Of a stretch of DNA of 64,000 bases, positions 8,307 through 17,095 are shown in pieces. The first letter of the stretch is position 1, and the number at the start of each line of letters is the position of its first letter. The notes under the pieces are model-generated. The model saw nothing but the letters and a program-made list of their open reading frames with translations, did not search any database and was not told the DNA's origin. This DNA comes from Paractinoplanes atraurantiacus (lineage in GTDB: Bacteria > Actinomycetota > Actinomycetes > Mycobacteriales > Micromonosporaceae): assembly GCF_900215205.1 (NCBI RefSeq), contig NZ_OBDY01000004.1, forward strand, positions 292,348 to 356,347, given 5' to 3'. A program made the position numbers and the translations under genes.

Positions 8307-8762
8307 ATGCGACGTCTGGCAGCCATCGTGACTTTGACTCTCCTCGCCGGGTGCGATCTCGGCAGCACCCCTCCGGAGGACGTCGACTGGGGTTGGGTCC
8401 GCCAGGCGGACGTCAGTTGCGCCGGACCGGCGAAAGCGGAGGCGAGTTTCCACGACCTGAACAAGGACGGGAAAGCCGAGATCTTTCTGATCATGCGGTG
8501 CCAAAACCCGGCCGATGTGCACGGTGAGCAGCTCGAATTCATCACCGGGGGCTCGGAACCGGAGTCGGCCCGGCCCACCAAGCTGGTTCTGCAACTGCCG
8601 ACTCCGGCCGACGTCAAAGGGTTGCACTTCGTCGGGCGGTCCGCTTACTACCAGGTCACCGGCCGCGGTGAGCCTACCTTCCACGAGGTGAAGTGGGACG
8701 ACGACAAGGGGACGCCGGTGAATACGGTCTTAAAGACTTCCGGGTGTGCCGACGCGGCGTAA
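8307..8762 (+). CDS. Secreted lipoprotein of unknown function
   Basis: 151 residues. The start ATG at 8307 follows GAAAGGGG. MRRLAAIVTLTLLAGC is a canonical lipoprotein signal with lipobox LLAGC, so Cys16 should be lipidated and the protein anchored outside the membrane. The mature part contains FHDLNKDGKAEIFLIMRC, which resembles a single FG-GAP/EF-hand-like D-x-N-x-D-G calcium loop, and two further cysteines. Similar short lipoproteins are common in Micromonosporaceae. Its 3' end overlaps the convergent 53-codon gene by 33 bases. Confidence 0.75.
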   Translation: MRRLAAIVTLTLLAGCDLGSTPPEDVDWGWVRQADVSCAGPAKAEASFHDLNKDGKAEIFLIMRCQNPADVHGEQLEFITGGSEPESARPTKLVLQLPTPADVKGLHFVGRSAYYQVTGRGEPTFHEVKWDDDKGTPVNTVLKTSGCADAA

Positions 8763-8891
8763 GTCGTCCTGGAGGCGGCGCAGGCGGCGGCGTAGGTCGG
8801 CGGTCGTCTCGGCCGCGGGCACGCCCTCTCGGGTGGTGACAGAGCGGCGGAGCTCGGCCAGCAGCAGGTCTTCGAGCATGTCGGGCATCAT
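8730..8891 (-). CDS. Small 53-residue protein, last gene of the CHAT operon
   Basis: Starts at an ATG (8891; a second Met follows) with AGGAG five bases upstream. It begins nine bases after the stop of the CHAT-like gene, so it is almost certainly translated from the same message. The product is a charged helix-forming peptide: MMPDMLEDLLLAELRR, then a Thr/Glu stretch and an Arg/Leu-rich helix ending RRLQDDLRRVGTP. Heptad-like spacing of Leu suggests a coiled coil. No family is recognised. It overlaps the 3' end of the convergent lipoprotein gene. The position suggests an adaptor, or a substrate or regulator of the CHAT proteins (inference). Confidence 0.6.
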   Translation of the reverse strand: MMPDMLEDLLLAELRRSVTTREGVPAAETTADLRRRLRRLQDDLRRVGTPGSL

Positions 8892-8900
8892 GTGCTCCTG

Positions 8901-11267
8901 TCAGCGGCCGCAGTACGCCGGCGCGGACCACAGGTCCGGCCGGGTCAGGTCGGTTGTCCTGACGGTGTGCAGGTGAGCCCCGGTGAGCAGGGGCGACAAA
9001 GGACGGTCAGGGTCTTTCATCCATCGGCGTACGGCGGCGACGGCGGCCACCGGCGCAAGACGGTCCTCGACCAGGTGCAGGTGGAGCATGAACAGCGCCA
9101 GCGCGGCCACCGGCGGGGGAACCGGGCGCAGCCAGCCGACCACCCCGGTGAAACCCGCGTCCAGCAGCGACGGGTCGGCCGGGCCCTCGCCGAGGATCAG
9201 CACACCGCCCTCGGCGTGCAGGGTCGCCAGGTCCAGCAGCGAACCGTCGGCCAGTTCCGCCTCGGTGCCGTTGACACCGCACGCCAGGTGGGTCAGCCCG
9301 GCCGTGGGCAGGTGCTTGAGCACGTCCTCGGCGGTGCCGGGAACATCGACCGGTTCGAGGGCGCGCCCGGCGCAGAGGGACTGCGGGTAGAACAGCCGCC
9401 GTATCGCCATGATCTCGGGCATCGCCGGATCGCGGTCGCCGCGCGGGTTCACCACGAAGAGAGGGTCACCGGAGGCGACCTCCCGGGTGGCCAGCCGGAT
9501 CGTCTGGGCGCCGGACGAGACGTACGAAATCTCGGAAGCAGAAGGGTGCGGCAGAAGACCAGCCACCAGAAGCTTTTCCGCGGGAACGGAATCCGGCACG
9601 TCGAGCCGGGCGGTGGCGGCGTCGAGGCGCAGCAGGGTGCCGGACGGATGCGCGTAGAGGAGCGCCGCCGCACCCAGCTTCCGCACCGCGGCCGCTACCT
9701 CGTCCGGGGTCGGCGCCGGAGTCTCGGGCTGGGACGACGGCGTGACGCCGGTGACCGCCGCGACGGCGTCCAGGGCGGCCGGGTCGGGCATCGAGATCTC
9801 GAAGGCGGTGAAGGCGTCCCGGGCACGGCCTTCGCGGGCGAGCTTCTCCCAGGCGAGGGCCGGCTTACGGCGTACATCAGCAAGCAGTTGGCAGTGTGAA
9901 GCCGCGGTGGTCAGCATGGCGTGCCACGGGTGGGCGGCCGGCACGGTGACCTGGAAAGGCTCGCGGCGGCAGAGCGCCGCGAGATCGGCTGCGGCGGGGG
10001 TCAGGGAGGAGATCTTTTCCGCGTACGAGGAGATCTCCGTGATCGCCCCGGCCAGCGGGCGCTCCCCGTCGAGCACTCCCCCGACGGCCTCCACCACCAC
10101 GACCGCGGCCGGATGGTCGGGCGGCACGTCGGCCATCGCCGCCCTGAGCTCGGCCCGGGCATCGTCGAAGGCGCTGTCGTCGGCGTCGCCCCAGCCGTTG
10201 CCGTCGCGCTGCTCGCGCAGGGACAGGCCGATCGCCAGCAGCAGCCGGTCGACGCCGCCGCCCGCGGCCGCGTTGGCCGCCGCGCCGACGAAGGCGTCCA
10301 GATCGCCCGGCGCCACCGCCGACGGGCCCGCCAGCAGCAGGTCGCGGGCCTGATCCCACACGGGCCGGCGGGGATCGGGCACCAGCGACGCGAGCCGGTC
10401 GTGGGCCGCCTGACGAGCCGAGCCGGGCTCCGAGCGCGGCGCCGGCGAGTCGGGTTGCAAACGCGGCGGCGGGTCGGACTCGGAACGCGGCGCCGGCACT
10501 GGAGAGGACCGGCGCGGCGGGACCGTCGGCGGCTGGTGGACCGGCGCGTCCATGACCGTGGTCGGATAGGTGAGCGGGTCGCCGACCGTCCAGTTCATCG
10601 TCGGCATGCCCTGCTGCTGGAGCCGTTGCAGCACCGCCATCGACTCCATGAGCTTGCCGATGTCGAGGCCGGCCGGGTTGCCGCCGAGCAGCGGCCCGAG
10701 CGCCTCGGCCATGGTGAGCAGGGTCCGTGTCATGGCGGCGATGTCCTCGCTGATCGCCGGCCCGGCGAGGACCTCGCGGAACAGCCGGGCCGCGCGGTCG
10801 GCGTCGTCGCCGGCGCCGGTCGGCGCGCCGTGCAGGAAGCCGCCGCGGGCCGCCGCCGGGCTCATCGCCTCGGTGGCCCGTCCCAGGTAGAGCTGCCCCA
10901 GGTAGATCCGGGCCATGGCGATCTGCGCCGGCGGGACGCTCGGGAACTTCAGGGCTTCATCGAGTACGAAGATGCCGGTGTCCCGATCCTTGACGGCGCC
11001 GCCGTGTGCGCCGTGCCGGACCGCCAGGTACGTGCCGAGCTGCGCCGCCATCTGCCCCCGGGCGGGATCGCCGGGATCCAGGAGCCGGTAGGCCTCGTCC
11101 CACACCTCGATCGCGGCCGACAGGTGCGGCAGGGAGGCCGGCTGTCCCGGCCCGGCCGTCCAGTAGCGCTTGTTGAGCATCGATCCGAGCTCGGCCAGCT
11201 TCGGCAGCCGGGCCGGCCCGTCCAGCCGGGACAGCTCGTCCCGGAGTCTCGCGATGTCGTCGTCCAC
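8901..11267 (-). CDS. CHAT-like protein with degenerate catalytic site
   Basis: 788 residues from the GTG at 11267, chosen for the GGGTGG seven bases upstream; a GTG at 11294 overlapping the preceding stop is an alternative. The N-terminal 250 residues are helical and repeat-like (TPR-type). A Pro/Ser/Arg-rich linker follows (about 250-300), then more helices, and a C-terminal CHAT fold from about residue 560. Where an active CHAT has HLASHG, this protein reads HLACGV (about residue 660), and where the Cys motif AACHTG is expected it reads LILGEGPAD. Both catalytic residues are therefore missing. It follows the intact CHAT gene by 23 bases. A regulatory or scaffold partner of the active protease is the simplest reading. 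Confidence 0.75.
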   Translation of the reverse strand: MDDDIARLRDELSRLDGPARLPKLAELGSMLNKRYWTAGPGQPASLPHLSAAIEVWDEAYRLLDPGDPARGQMAAQLGTYLAVRHGAHGGAVKDRDTGIFVLDEALKFPSVPPAQIAMARIYLGQLYLGRATEAMSPAAARGGFLHGAPTGAGDDADRAARLFREVLAGPAISEDIAAMTRTLLTMAEALGPLLGGNPAGLDIGKLMESMAVLQRLQQQGMPTMNWTVGDPLTYPTTVMDAPVHQPPTVPPRRSSPVPAPRSESDPPPRLQPDSPAPRSEPGSARQAAHDRLASLVPDPRRPVWDQARDLLLAGPSAVAPGDLDAFVGAAANAAAGGGVDRLLLAIGLSLREQRDGNGWGDADDSAFDDARAELRAAMADVPPDHPAAVVVVEAVGGVLDGERPLAGAITEISSYAEKISSLTPAAADLAALCRREPFQVTVPAAHPWHAMLTTAASHCQLLADVRRKPALAWEKLAREGRARDAFTAFEISMPDPAALDAVAAVTGVTPSSQPETPAPTPDEVAAAVRKLGAAALLYAHPSGTLLRLDAATARLDVPDSVPAEKLLVAGLLPHPSASEISYVSSGAQTIRLATREVASGDPLFVVNPRGDRDPAMPEIMAIRRLFYPQSLCAGRALEPVDVPGTAEDVLKHLPTAGLTHLACGVNGTEAELADGSLLDLATLHAEGGVLILGEGPADPSLLDAGFTGVVGWLRPVPPPVAALALFMLHLHLVEDRLAPVAAVAAVRRWMKDPDRPLSPLLTGAHLHTVRTTDLTRPDLWSAPAYCGR

Positions 11268-11290
11268 GGTCTCGCCACCCTTTCGAGAAG

Positions 11291-13576
11291 TCACTGGCCC
11301 CAGTGGACGAAGCCCGCCCACGCCACGACGCGCGCCGGCTCGGTGTCCGCGAGCATGCGGCGCAGCGGGGACGGCATGCCCTCGGGCGGCCGCCGGTCGT
11401 CGTCGAGCATCCACATCTGTGCCTGGCGCAGCGCGTCCCACGGCGGGCGGCCCTCGGTCGTCAGGAAGTGGTGGAACATGTACATGAGCAGTGAGGTGTC
11501 CTGGTCGGGGATGCTCCACTGGGTGGACAGCACCGAGCGGGCGCCGCCGGCCAGGAACATCGTGCCGAGGCTGTACGCCTCGTCGTAGCCGTGTATCGAC
11601 CGGCCGGTGTGGCAGGCGGCCAGCACGACCAGCGCCACCTCCCGCTGGACCGAGGCCATCACGCCGACCAGTTCGGAGGCGGTGAGGTCGCCGCCGGCCA
11701 GCAGCAGGTGCGACGACGCGGTGGCCCGGTCGGTGGTCATGACGCCGTGCGAGGCGAGATGCAGCATGGTGCCGGCCTCGCTGCTGTCGGCGCGCAGCCA
11801 CCGGCGTACGTCATCAGCAGTGCCGGCACCGGAGAGACTGACCCGCCCGTCCGGCCTCCGGCCGACGTAGGTCGCGCCCGGATAGAAACGGCGGTGGATG
11901 GCGTACGCCTCGAGCCGCGCCGACCGCAGATCGGGCGCCCGGCCGCCGGTGTCCGGATCGGCCAGCACCAGACCGGACGGCGTGACCGGTACCGGTTCGG
12001 CGGCGGCGCTGTCACAGAGCATCCGGGCCGAGGCCGCCTGCGACAGGGCGACCCGCTGCACCACGTACGTCCCGCCGGGGTCGCGCGCCGCCTGCCACGG
12101 CACCCTGGCCAGGTCACCCATGGGGATCAGCACCAGCCGCGGCACCCGGTCCCCGGCCGGACAGGAGGCCGACAGCGGGCCCATCGCGGCCTTCCAGGCC
12201 CACTCGCACAGCGCGCCGAGGCTGTCGTCGAGCGGCTCGTCGTCGTCCTCGCCCACGTCGCGGGTCGCGGCCGCGGTGAGATGGACGCCCTCGGACAGGA
12301 CGAGATGCGGCAGCGGTACGTAACGAGCGGGCCCCCCGGCCGGCGCGATCACCGCCCAGCCGGGCGCCGGCGCGTCCGCGGGCACGAGGTAGACCAGCGC
12401 GTCGGCGCCGAGCCGGCCCAGCGCACGCTGGATCTCGTCCAGGTCGGGCGGGTCGAGCAGGCCGGTGCCGCGGGCCAGCACCTCGAGGACCTGCTCGCGC
12501 AGCCGCGGCGACGGGTCGGTGGTGGCCCGCCAGCGGTCGGCGAGATCGCGGTGCCCGGCGTCGATCAAGCGGGTGCACGGGTCGCGGAGCTCCGTGGTGG
12601 CGAACAGCATCAGCCCGCGCCCGGCGTCCAGGGCCCGCAGCGCGTCGGCGGGCTGATGGTCGATCAGGCAGCGGCTCGCGGCGGCCATGGCCTCCTGAGC
12701 CGCCTCGGCCGCGACGGCACGGGCCGACGCCGGGTCGGGCTGGAGCAGGATCCGCCAGGTATATCCGCGGAGGCCCTCGAGCGCGGCCAGCCGGGCCGGC
12801 GCCGAGTCGCCCCGCCGGCGGTGCAGCCCGGCCAGCATCTCGTTGATGAACGACCAGTGCTGGTGCTCCGGGCCGCCGGCCTCGCGCCGGGCGTCGGTCA
12901 GCAGGCCGATCGCCTCGTCCACATCGGCCAGCGAGCCGCTCGCCTCCGACCGGCGATACAGGGTCAGCGCGAGCGAGGCCAGGCAGAAGGGCCGCTGCGG
13001 GTGGCCGGGCGGCGTTAGCTCCAAGGCCCGCCGCAGGTCGGCCACCCCGGCGCCGGGGTCGGCGTCCCGGCCACCGTTCGCCATCAGGTGGAACGCCCGC
13101 TCGGCGTCGCTCGCGCCGGGTGGCGGCTCCGGCAGGGCGGTGCCCGTCAGCATCGCGTTCAGGGCCGGCGCCACCTCGGCCATCGCCTCGCGCAGGGGGT
13201 TGCCCGCGGGCAGGTCGCCGGATCGGGCCAGCACCTCGGAGAACCGCGCCGCCGCGGCCAGGTCGTCGCCGTTCTCGTGCGCCTCGATCGCCGCGAGGTA
13301 GTCGGGCATCAGGTCCATCATCGGCGCCACGCCGGGAGCGTTGCCCGCCAGCGCACCGAGGCGGCCCAGCGAGTCCCGCATCGAGGCGGCGTCGGTGGCC
13401 GACATCGCGGAGTGCATGGTGTCGAACAGCGTCCGCAGCCGCGGGTCGGCGCCGTACTCGTCGGCCATGCTCGCCAGCTCGGCCTTCACCCCGTCCGTGT
13501 CGACGGGCCCGCGTCGCGCGACCGCGGCCATCAGCGCGTCGAGCCGCGCGGTGACGTTCTCGTCCGGTCGCGTCAT
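11291..13576 (-). CDS. CHAT domain protease with helical repeat region
   Basis: 761 residues. ATG at 13576 is preceded by GAGGGGGAGAG. Residues 1 to about 330 are alpha-helical and TPR-like (several A/L-rich helices, RRGDSAPARLAALEG). The C-terminal third is a caspase-like CHAT domain with an intact dyad: His in LHLASHGVM (about residue 608) and Cys in VVLAACHTG (about 654), followed by LGTMFLAGGARSVLSTQW, the standard CHAT continuation. CHAT proteins are cysteine proteases related to separase and caspases, and several are effectors of bacterial immunity, such as the CRISPR-linked Craspase or gasdermin-cleaving proteases. No CRISPR or gasdermin gene is adjacent here. It is the second gene of an operon with a 333-residue unknown upstream. 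Confidence 0.88.
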   Translation of the reverse strand: MTRPDENVTARLDALMAAVARRGPVDTDGVKAELASMADEYGADPRLRTLFDTMHSAMSATDAASMRDSLGRLGALAGNAPGVAPMMDLMPDYLAAIEAHENGDDLAAAARFSEVLARSGDLPAGNPLREAMAEVAPALNAMLTGTALPEPPPGASDAERAFHLMANGGRDADPGAGVADLRRALELTPPGHPQRPFCLASLALTLYRRSEASGSLADVDEAIGLLTDARREAGGPEHQHWSFINEMLAGLHRRRGDSAPARLAALEGLRGYTWRILLQPDPASARAVAAEAAQEAMAAASRCLIDHQPADALRALDAGRGLMLFATTELRDPCTRLIDAGHRDLADRWRATTDPSPRLREQVLEVLARGTGLLDPPDLDEIQRALGRLGADALVYLVPADAPAPGWAVIAPAGGPARYVPLPHLVLSEGVHLTAAATRDVGEDDDEPLDDSLGALCEWAWKAAMGPLSASCPAGDRVPRLVLIPMGDLARVPWQAARDPGGTYVVQRVALSQAASARMLCDSAAAEPVPVTPSGLVLADPDTGGRAPDLRSARLEAYAIHRRFYPGATYVGRRPDGRVSLSGAGTADDVRRWLRADSSEAGTMLHLASHGVMTTDRATASSHLLLAGGDLTASELVGVMASVQREVALVVLAACHTGRSIHGYDEAYSLGTMFLAGGARSVLSTQWSIPDQDTSLLMYMFHHFLTTEGRPPWDALRQAQMWMLDDDRRPPEGMPSPLRRMLADTEPARVVAWAGFVHWGQ

Positions 13577-13631
13577 TGCTCTCCCCCTCGTCGTGCGTCT
13601 TCTTGGTTCTGACGGACGACGTCCCGGGTGG

Positions 13632-14633
13632 CTAACGCTCTTCGTCTGTACGCAGGATCTCGAGCACCGTCGACACGATCCGCTCGAGTCCTTCGGCGTC
13701 GCCGAGCACCCGCTCGACGGCGCCGGCCGGCTCGTCCGGGTCGGCGCCGAACACCGTCGTCAGCACGTCGACCACGACGACCCGGGCCGCCTCGCCACGG
13801 GCCAGCCGGGCCCGGATGAGCTGCACGGCCCCGTGGGCCAGGGCTGTGAGCAGGCGTTCGTGCTCCTCGGCGGCGTCGGTGGCGGGCTCGCCCCGGCCCT
13901 CCAACTGCGCGGCCGACACGACCGGCGGCTGCTTGTGGCCGAGCGGCACCTCCACGTACTGCTCGTACCAGTGCGGCCGCTTGTTCATGGCGCCGAGCAC
14001 AGCCCGGATGTCGGCCCGCACGTCGGACTCGCCGTACGACGACCACCCACCGTGGCGCTCGCAGCGCCGCACCATCCAGCTCTCGACCGGCCACAGGTCG
14101 TGGCCGGCGGTCGTGGGGGTGCCGACCCAGATCAGCATCTGGGTGGCCAGATCGATCAGCCACGTGTCGCCGCCGAGCTCGGTGGCCAGCCAGGCCGGCA
14201 CCCGTGGGCGCTGCAGGGCGCCGTTCGCGCCGCGCCGGCGGCGGTGCCCGTCCACGGTGGCCGGCACCAGGCGGCTGGCGATCCACCCCTCCAGGTTCTC
14301 GATCGGCGTGCTCGCCTTGCGGGTGACGTCCTCGACGACCGCCTCGACGTCGTTCTCGAAGCGGTCCAGGCACTCGGCGGCCAGGCGGCTCACCGAGGAC
14401 GCGCAGCCCGGGTGCCCCCGGCCCAGCTCGATCTTCTGCGTGAGCCGCCGGTACACGACCGGCCAGACGATGGCGTACGTGGCGCCGGTCAGCCGCAGCC
14501 GGTCCGGTCCCGACGTGCTCGCGATCGTGGCGGCCAGCAGGCCCCGGCGCGCCAGGTCGCGTACCTCGTCGACGCCGTTCGTGTGGAGCGTTCCGAGCAC
14601 CGCGCCCTCCCAGGAAATCTCAAGGTGACTCAC
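13632..14633 (-). CDS. Unrecognised 333-residue protein, first gene of the CHAT operon
   Basis: Starts at a GTG (14633), 55 bases upstream of the CHAT gene and in the same direction. I do not recognise the family. The sequence is soluble with no signal or membrane segment. It opens with an ISWEGAVLGTLHTNG strand region, has a helix-rich ATYAIVWPVVYRRLTQKIELG block near residue 50 and a charged region PIENLEGWIASRLVP, and ends in helices containing LLTALAHGAVQLIRARLARG. The arrangement of helices and Arg-rich patches is faintly like a sigma-factor core, but no diagnostic motif supports that. Being first in the operon it may be the sensor, regulator or substrate for the CHAT pair. Confidence 0.6.
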   Translation of the reverse strand: MSHLEISWEGAVLGTLHTNGVDEVRDLARRGLLAATIASTSGPDRLRLTGATYAIVWPVVYRRLTQKIELGRGHPGCASSVSRLAAECLDRFENDVEAVVEDVTRKASTPIENLEGWIASRLVPATVDGHRRRRGANGALQRPRVPAWLATELGGDTWLIDLATQMLIWVGTPTTAGHDLWPVESWMVRRCERHGGWSSYGESDVRADIRAVLGAMNKRPHWYEQYVEVPLGHKQPPVVSAAQLEGRGEPATDAAEEHERLLTALAHGAVQLIRARLARGEAARVVVVDVLTTVFGADPDEPAGAVERVLGDAEGLERIVSTVLEILRTDEER

Positions 14634-14809
14634 CCTGACCCAGGAAGTTGCTGACAGTGAACAGCGACATGTTTTGTTCTGGCCGCCGGTCAGGCAGCGC
14701 GATCACCGGCTCAGAGGAGCCATTCCGGCAACATGGTCCACAAGAGACCGTCGGAAGGAGGATGGCATCGGGTGAACGAACTAGCCCGCAAGTGTGAAAA
14801 CCTGGAGTC

Positions 14810-15055
14810 ATGAGCAGCGACGAGCCGGCGCCGGACGCCCTGTCCGACTACCTCCGGGAAGAGCTGCGCGCGGCGAACGTCGACCTCGCCGGCCGCCTCC
14901 GTCTTATTGAGCAGATGTTGGCCGATTTGCCGGGATCGACGCGAGACGCGACAAATCCTCGTTATTCAGAGCCCGGTCCGGAGAAGACTGACGAAGGCAG
15001 TTCTTCACTTCTGGACGGAGGCAACGATGCCAGGAAACCGAGCAGTGGTGTATGA
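14810..15055 (+). CDS. Small hypothetical protein (doubtful)
   Basis: 81 codons from an ATG with CTGGAG three bases upstream. The first 35 codons have the strong GC third-position bias of a real gene and encode a helix (DYLREELRAANVDLAGRLRLIEQML). The rest loses that bias and runs 29 bases into the formaldehyde dehydrogenase gene in another frame. It may be a short genuine gene, or a truncated one whose 3' part has decayed. No family is recognised. Confidence 0.35.
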   Translation: MSSDEPAPDALSDYLREELRAANVDLAGRLRLIEQMLADLPGSTRDATNPRYSEPGPEKTDEGSSSLLDGGNDARKPSSGV

Positions 15056-16274
15056 GGGCCCAGGCCGGGTCGCGGTCCACGAGATCGACTATCCGACGTA
15101 CGAGCTGAAGGACGGGCCGGGCGTCAACAAAGCGAACATCGGGCGCCAGGCACGGCACGGCGTCGTCCTCAAGACGATCGCCAGCAACATCTGCGGCAGC
15201 GACCAGCACATGGTCCGCGGGCGGACCACCGCCCCCGAGGGCCTGGTGCTCGGTCACGAGATCACCGGCGAGGTGGTCGAGGCGGGGCCGGACGTCGAGT
15301 TCGTCAAGGTCGGTGACGTGTGCTCGGTGCCGTTCAACATCGCCTGCGGCCGGTGCCGCAACTGCAAGGAGGGCAAGACCGGCATCTGCCTGAACGTGAA
15401 CCCGGACCGGCCCGGATCGGCGTACGGCTACGTCGACATGGGCGGCTGGATCGGCGGTCAGGCGGAGTACGTGCTGGTGCCGTACGCGGACTGGAACCTG
15501 CTCCGGTTCCCCGACCGCGACCAGGCGCTGGAGAAGATCCTCGACCTGACGATGCTGAGCGACATCTTCCCCACCGGCTATCACGGCTGCGTCAGCGCCG
15601 GCGTCACGACCGGTTCGACGGTGTACGTGGCCGGCGCCGGCCCGGTCGGCCTGGCCGCGGCCACCTCGGCCCACCTGCTGGGCGCGGCCGTGGTGATCGT
15701 CGGCGACCTGAACGAGGAGCGGCTGGCCCAGGCCCGCAGCTTCGGCTGCGAGACGATCAACGTCGCCGACGGCGACCCGACCGACCAGGTGCGCCAGCTC
15801 CTCGGCCACGACGCCCCGGCGATCGGCGAGCCGCTGGTCGACGCGGCGGTCGACGCGGTCGGCTTCGAGGCCCGCGGCCACGGGCAGAACGCGCAGACCG
15901 AGATGCCGGCCACTGTCCTCAACAGCCTGATGACGATCACCCGCGCCGGCGGCGCGATCGGCGTGCCGGGCCTTTACGTGACCGACGACCCGGGCGGCGT
16001 GGACGAGGCGGCCAAGGAGGGCTCGCTCTCGCTGCGGTTGGGCCTGGGCTGGGCGAAGTCCCACTCGTTCGTGACCGGCCAGTGCCCGGTCATGAGGTAC
16101 AACCGCAACCTGATGATGGCGATCCTGCACGACAAGGTGCAGATCGCGAAGAACGTCAACGCCACCCCGATATCCCTCGACCAGGCCCCGCAGGGCTACC
16201 AGGAGTTCGACAAGGGCGCGGCCCGCAAGTACGTCCTCGACCCGCACGGCGTCGTGGGCAAGCGAGCCGCCTGA
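15027..16274 (+). CDS. fdhA: Formaldehyde dehydrogenase, glutathione-independent (zinc alcohol dehydrogenase family)
   Basis: 415 residues, ATG at 15027 with GGACGGAGG six bases upstream. Catalytic zinc ligands are visible as Cys56 (NICGSDQH) and His77-Glu78 (LGHEITGEV). Structural zinc ligands are Cys107, Cys110, Cys113 and Cys121 in CGRCRNCKEGKTGIC. The NAD-binding GAGPVGLAAA follows near residue 205. Length, the start (AVVYEGPGRVAVHEID) and the GGWIGGQAEYV segment match Pseudomonas-type glutathione-independent formaldehyde dehydrogenase, which oxidises formaldehyde to formate with NAD. Close relatives can act as aldehyde dismutases. It stands alone, ending at a convergent terminator. Confidence 0.88.
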   Translation: MPGNRAVVYEGPGRVAVHEIDYPTYELKDGPGVNKANIGRQARHGVVLKTIASNICGSDQHMVRGRTTAPEGLVLGHEITGEVVEAGPDVEFVKVGDVCSVPFNIACGRCRNCKEGKTGICLNVNPDRPGSAYGYVDMGGWIGGQAEYVLVPYADWNLLRFPDRDQALEKILDLTMLSDIFPTGYHGCVSAGVTTGSTVYVAGAGPVGLAAATSAHLLGAAVVIVGDLNEERLAQARSFGCETINVADGDPTDQVRQLLGHDAPAIGEPLVDAAVDAVGFEARGHGQNAQTEMPATVLNSLMTITRAGGAIGVPGLYVTDDPGGVDEAAKEGSLSLRLGLGWAKSHSFVTGQCPVMRYNRNLMMAILHDKVQIAKNVNATPISLDQAPQGYQEFDKGAARKYVLDPHGVVGKRAA

Positions 16275-16281
16275 TCACCCG

Positions 16282-16317
16282 GCCTGCCCGCCCTCTAATC
16301 GAAGTCGGCGGGCAGGC
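16282..16317. terminator. Convergent terminator hairpin
   Basis: GCCTGCCCGCC and GGCGGGCAGGC form an 11-bp stem with a 14-base loop between the dehydrogenase (ends 16274) and the aldo/keto reductase (ends 16295). The stem includes the last codons of the reductase. Confidence 0.65.
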
Positions 16318-17095
16318 TCAGCCCCTCCGCCGCGAGGTTCTCCTCCAGGTGCTCGATGCTCGCTGTGCCGGGAATGGGAACCATGACCGGCGACCGGCGC
16401 AGAAGCCAGGCGAGCGCGACCTGCGTCGCGGTGGCCCCGATCTCGGCCGCGACTGTGGCGATCCGCCGCGTCTCCCCCGACGTTCCGGCCGCCACCGGCC
16501 GCCACGGCAAGAAAGCGATGCCGGCCCGCTCGCAGGCGGCAAGCACCGGTTCGTGCTCGCGGTCGAGCAGGTTGTACCGGTTCTGGACGCTGGCCACCTC
16601 GACGATCCGCCGGGCCTGGCCGAGCTCGGCCACGGTGACCTCGGAGAGCCCGATCCGGCCGATCTTGCCAGCGTCGCGAAGATCCCGCAGCGTGCCGAGC
16701 TGGTCGGCCAGGGGCGTCTCCGGATCGATCCGGTGGAGCTGGAGCAGCTCGATCCGCTCGACGCGCAGCCGGCGCAGCGCCCCGTCGACCTGGGCCCGCA
16801 GGACGGACGGGCGGCCGTCGAGCCGCCACTCGCCGCCGGGACCGGATCGCTCGACGCCGACCTTGGTCGTGATGACCAGGCCCTCCGGATAGGGGTGTAG
16901 AGCCTCGGCCAGCAGCTCCTCGTTGGCGCCACCGCCGTACAGATAAGCGGTGTCGATCAGCGTGACGCCCAGCTCGACCGCTCGACTCACCACGGCCAGG
17001 GCGGACCCGCGGGCCGCGGCCGGCGCCGCCGGCAGATGCATGGCGCCGAAGCCGAGGCGCCGCACCTCCAGGTCGCCCCCGATGCGGAACGTCAT
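16295..17095 (-). CDS. Aldo/keto reductase
   Basis: 266 residues of (beta/alpha)8 barrel. The family tetrad is complete: Asp48 and Tyr53 in LIDTAYLYG, Lys78 in VITTKVG, and His121 in LLQLHRID. GKIGRIGLSEVT and PIPGTASIEHLEENLAA give the NADPH-binding C-terminal part. The protein is somewhat shorter than most AKRs (about 280-320). The start ATG overlaps the stop of the upstream epimerase gene by four bases, so the two form a translationally coupled pair. NADPH-dependent reduction of an aldehyde or ketone is expected; the substrate is not identifiable. Confidence 0.9.
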   Translation of the reverse strand: MTFRIGGDLEVRRLGFGAMHLPAAPAAARGSALAVVSRAVELGVTLIDTAYLYGGGANEELLAEALHPYPEGLVITTKVGVERSGPGGEWRLDGRPSVLRAQVDGALRRLRVERIELLQLHRIDPETPLADQLGTLRDLRDAGKIGRIGLSEVTVAELGQARRIVEVASVQNRYNLLDREHEPVLAACERAGIAFLPWRPVAAGTSGETRRIATVAAEIGATATQVALAWLLRRSPVMVPIPGTASIEHLEENLAAEGLSLPADFD

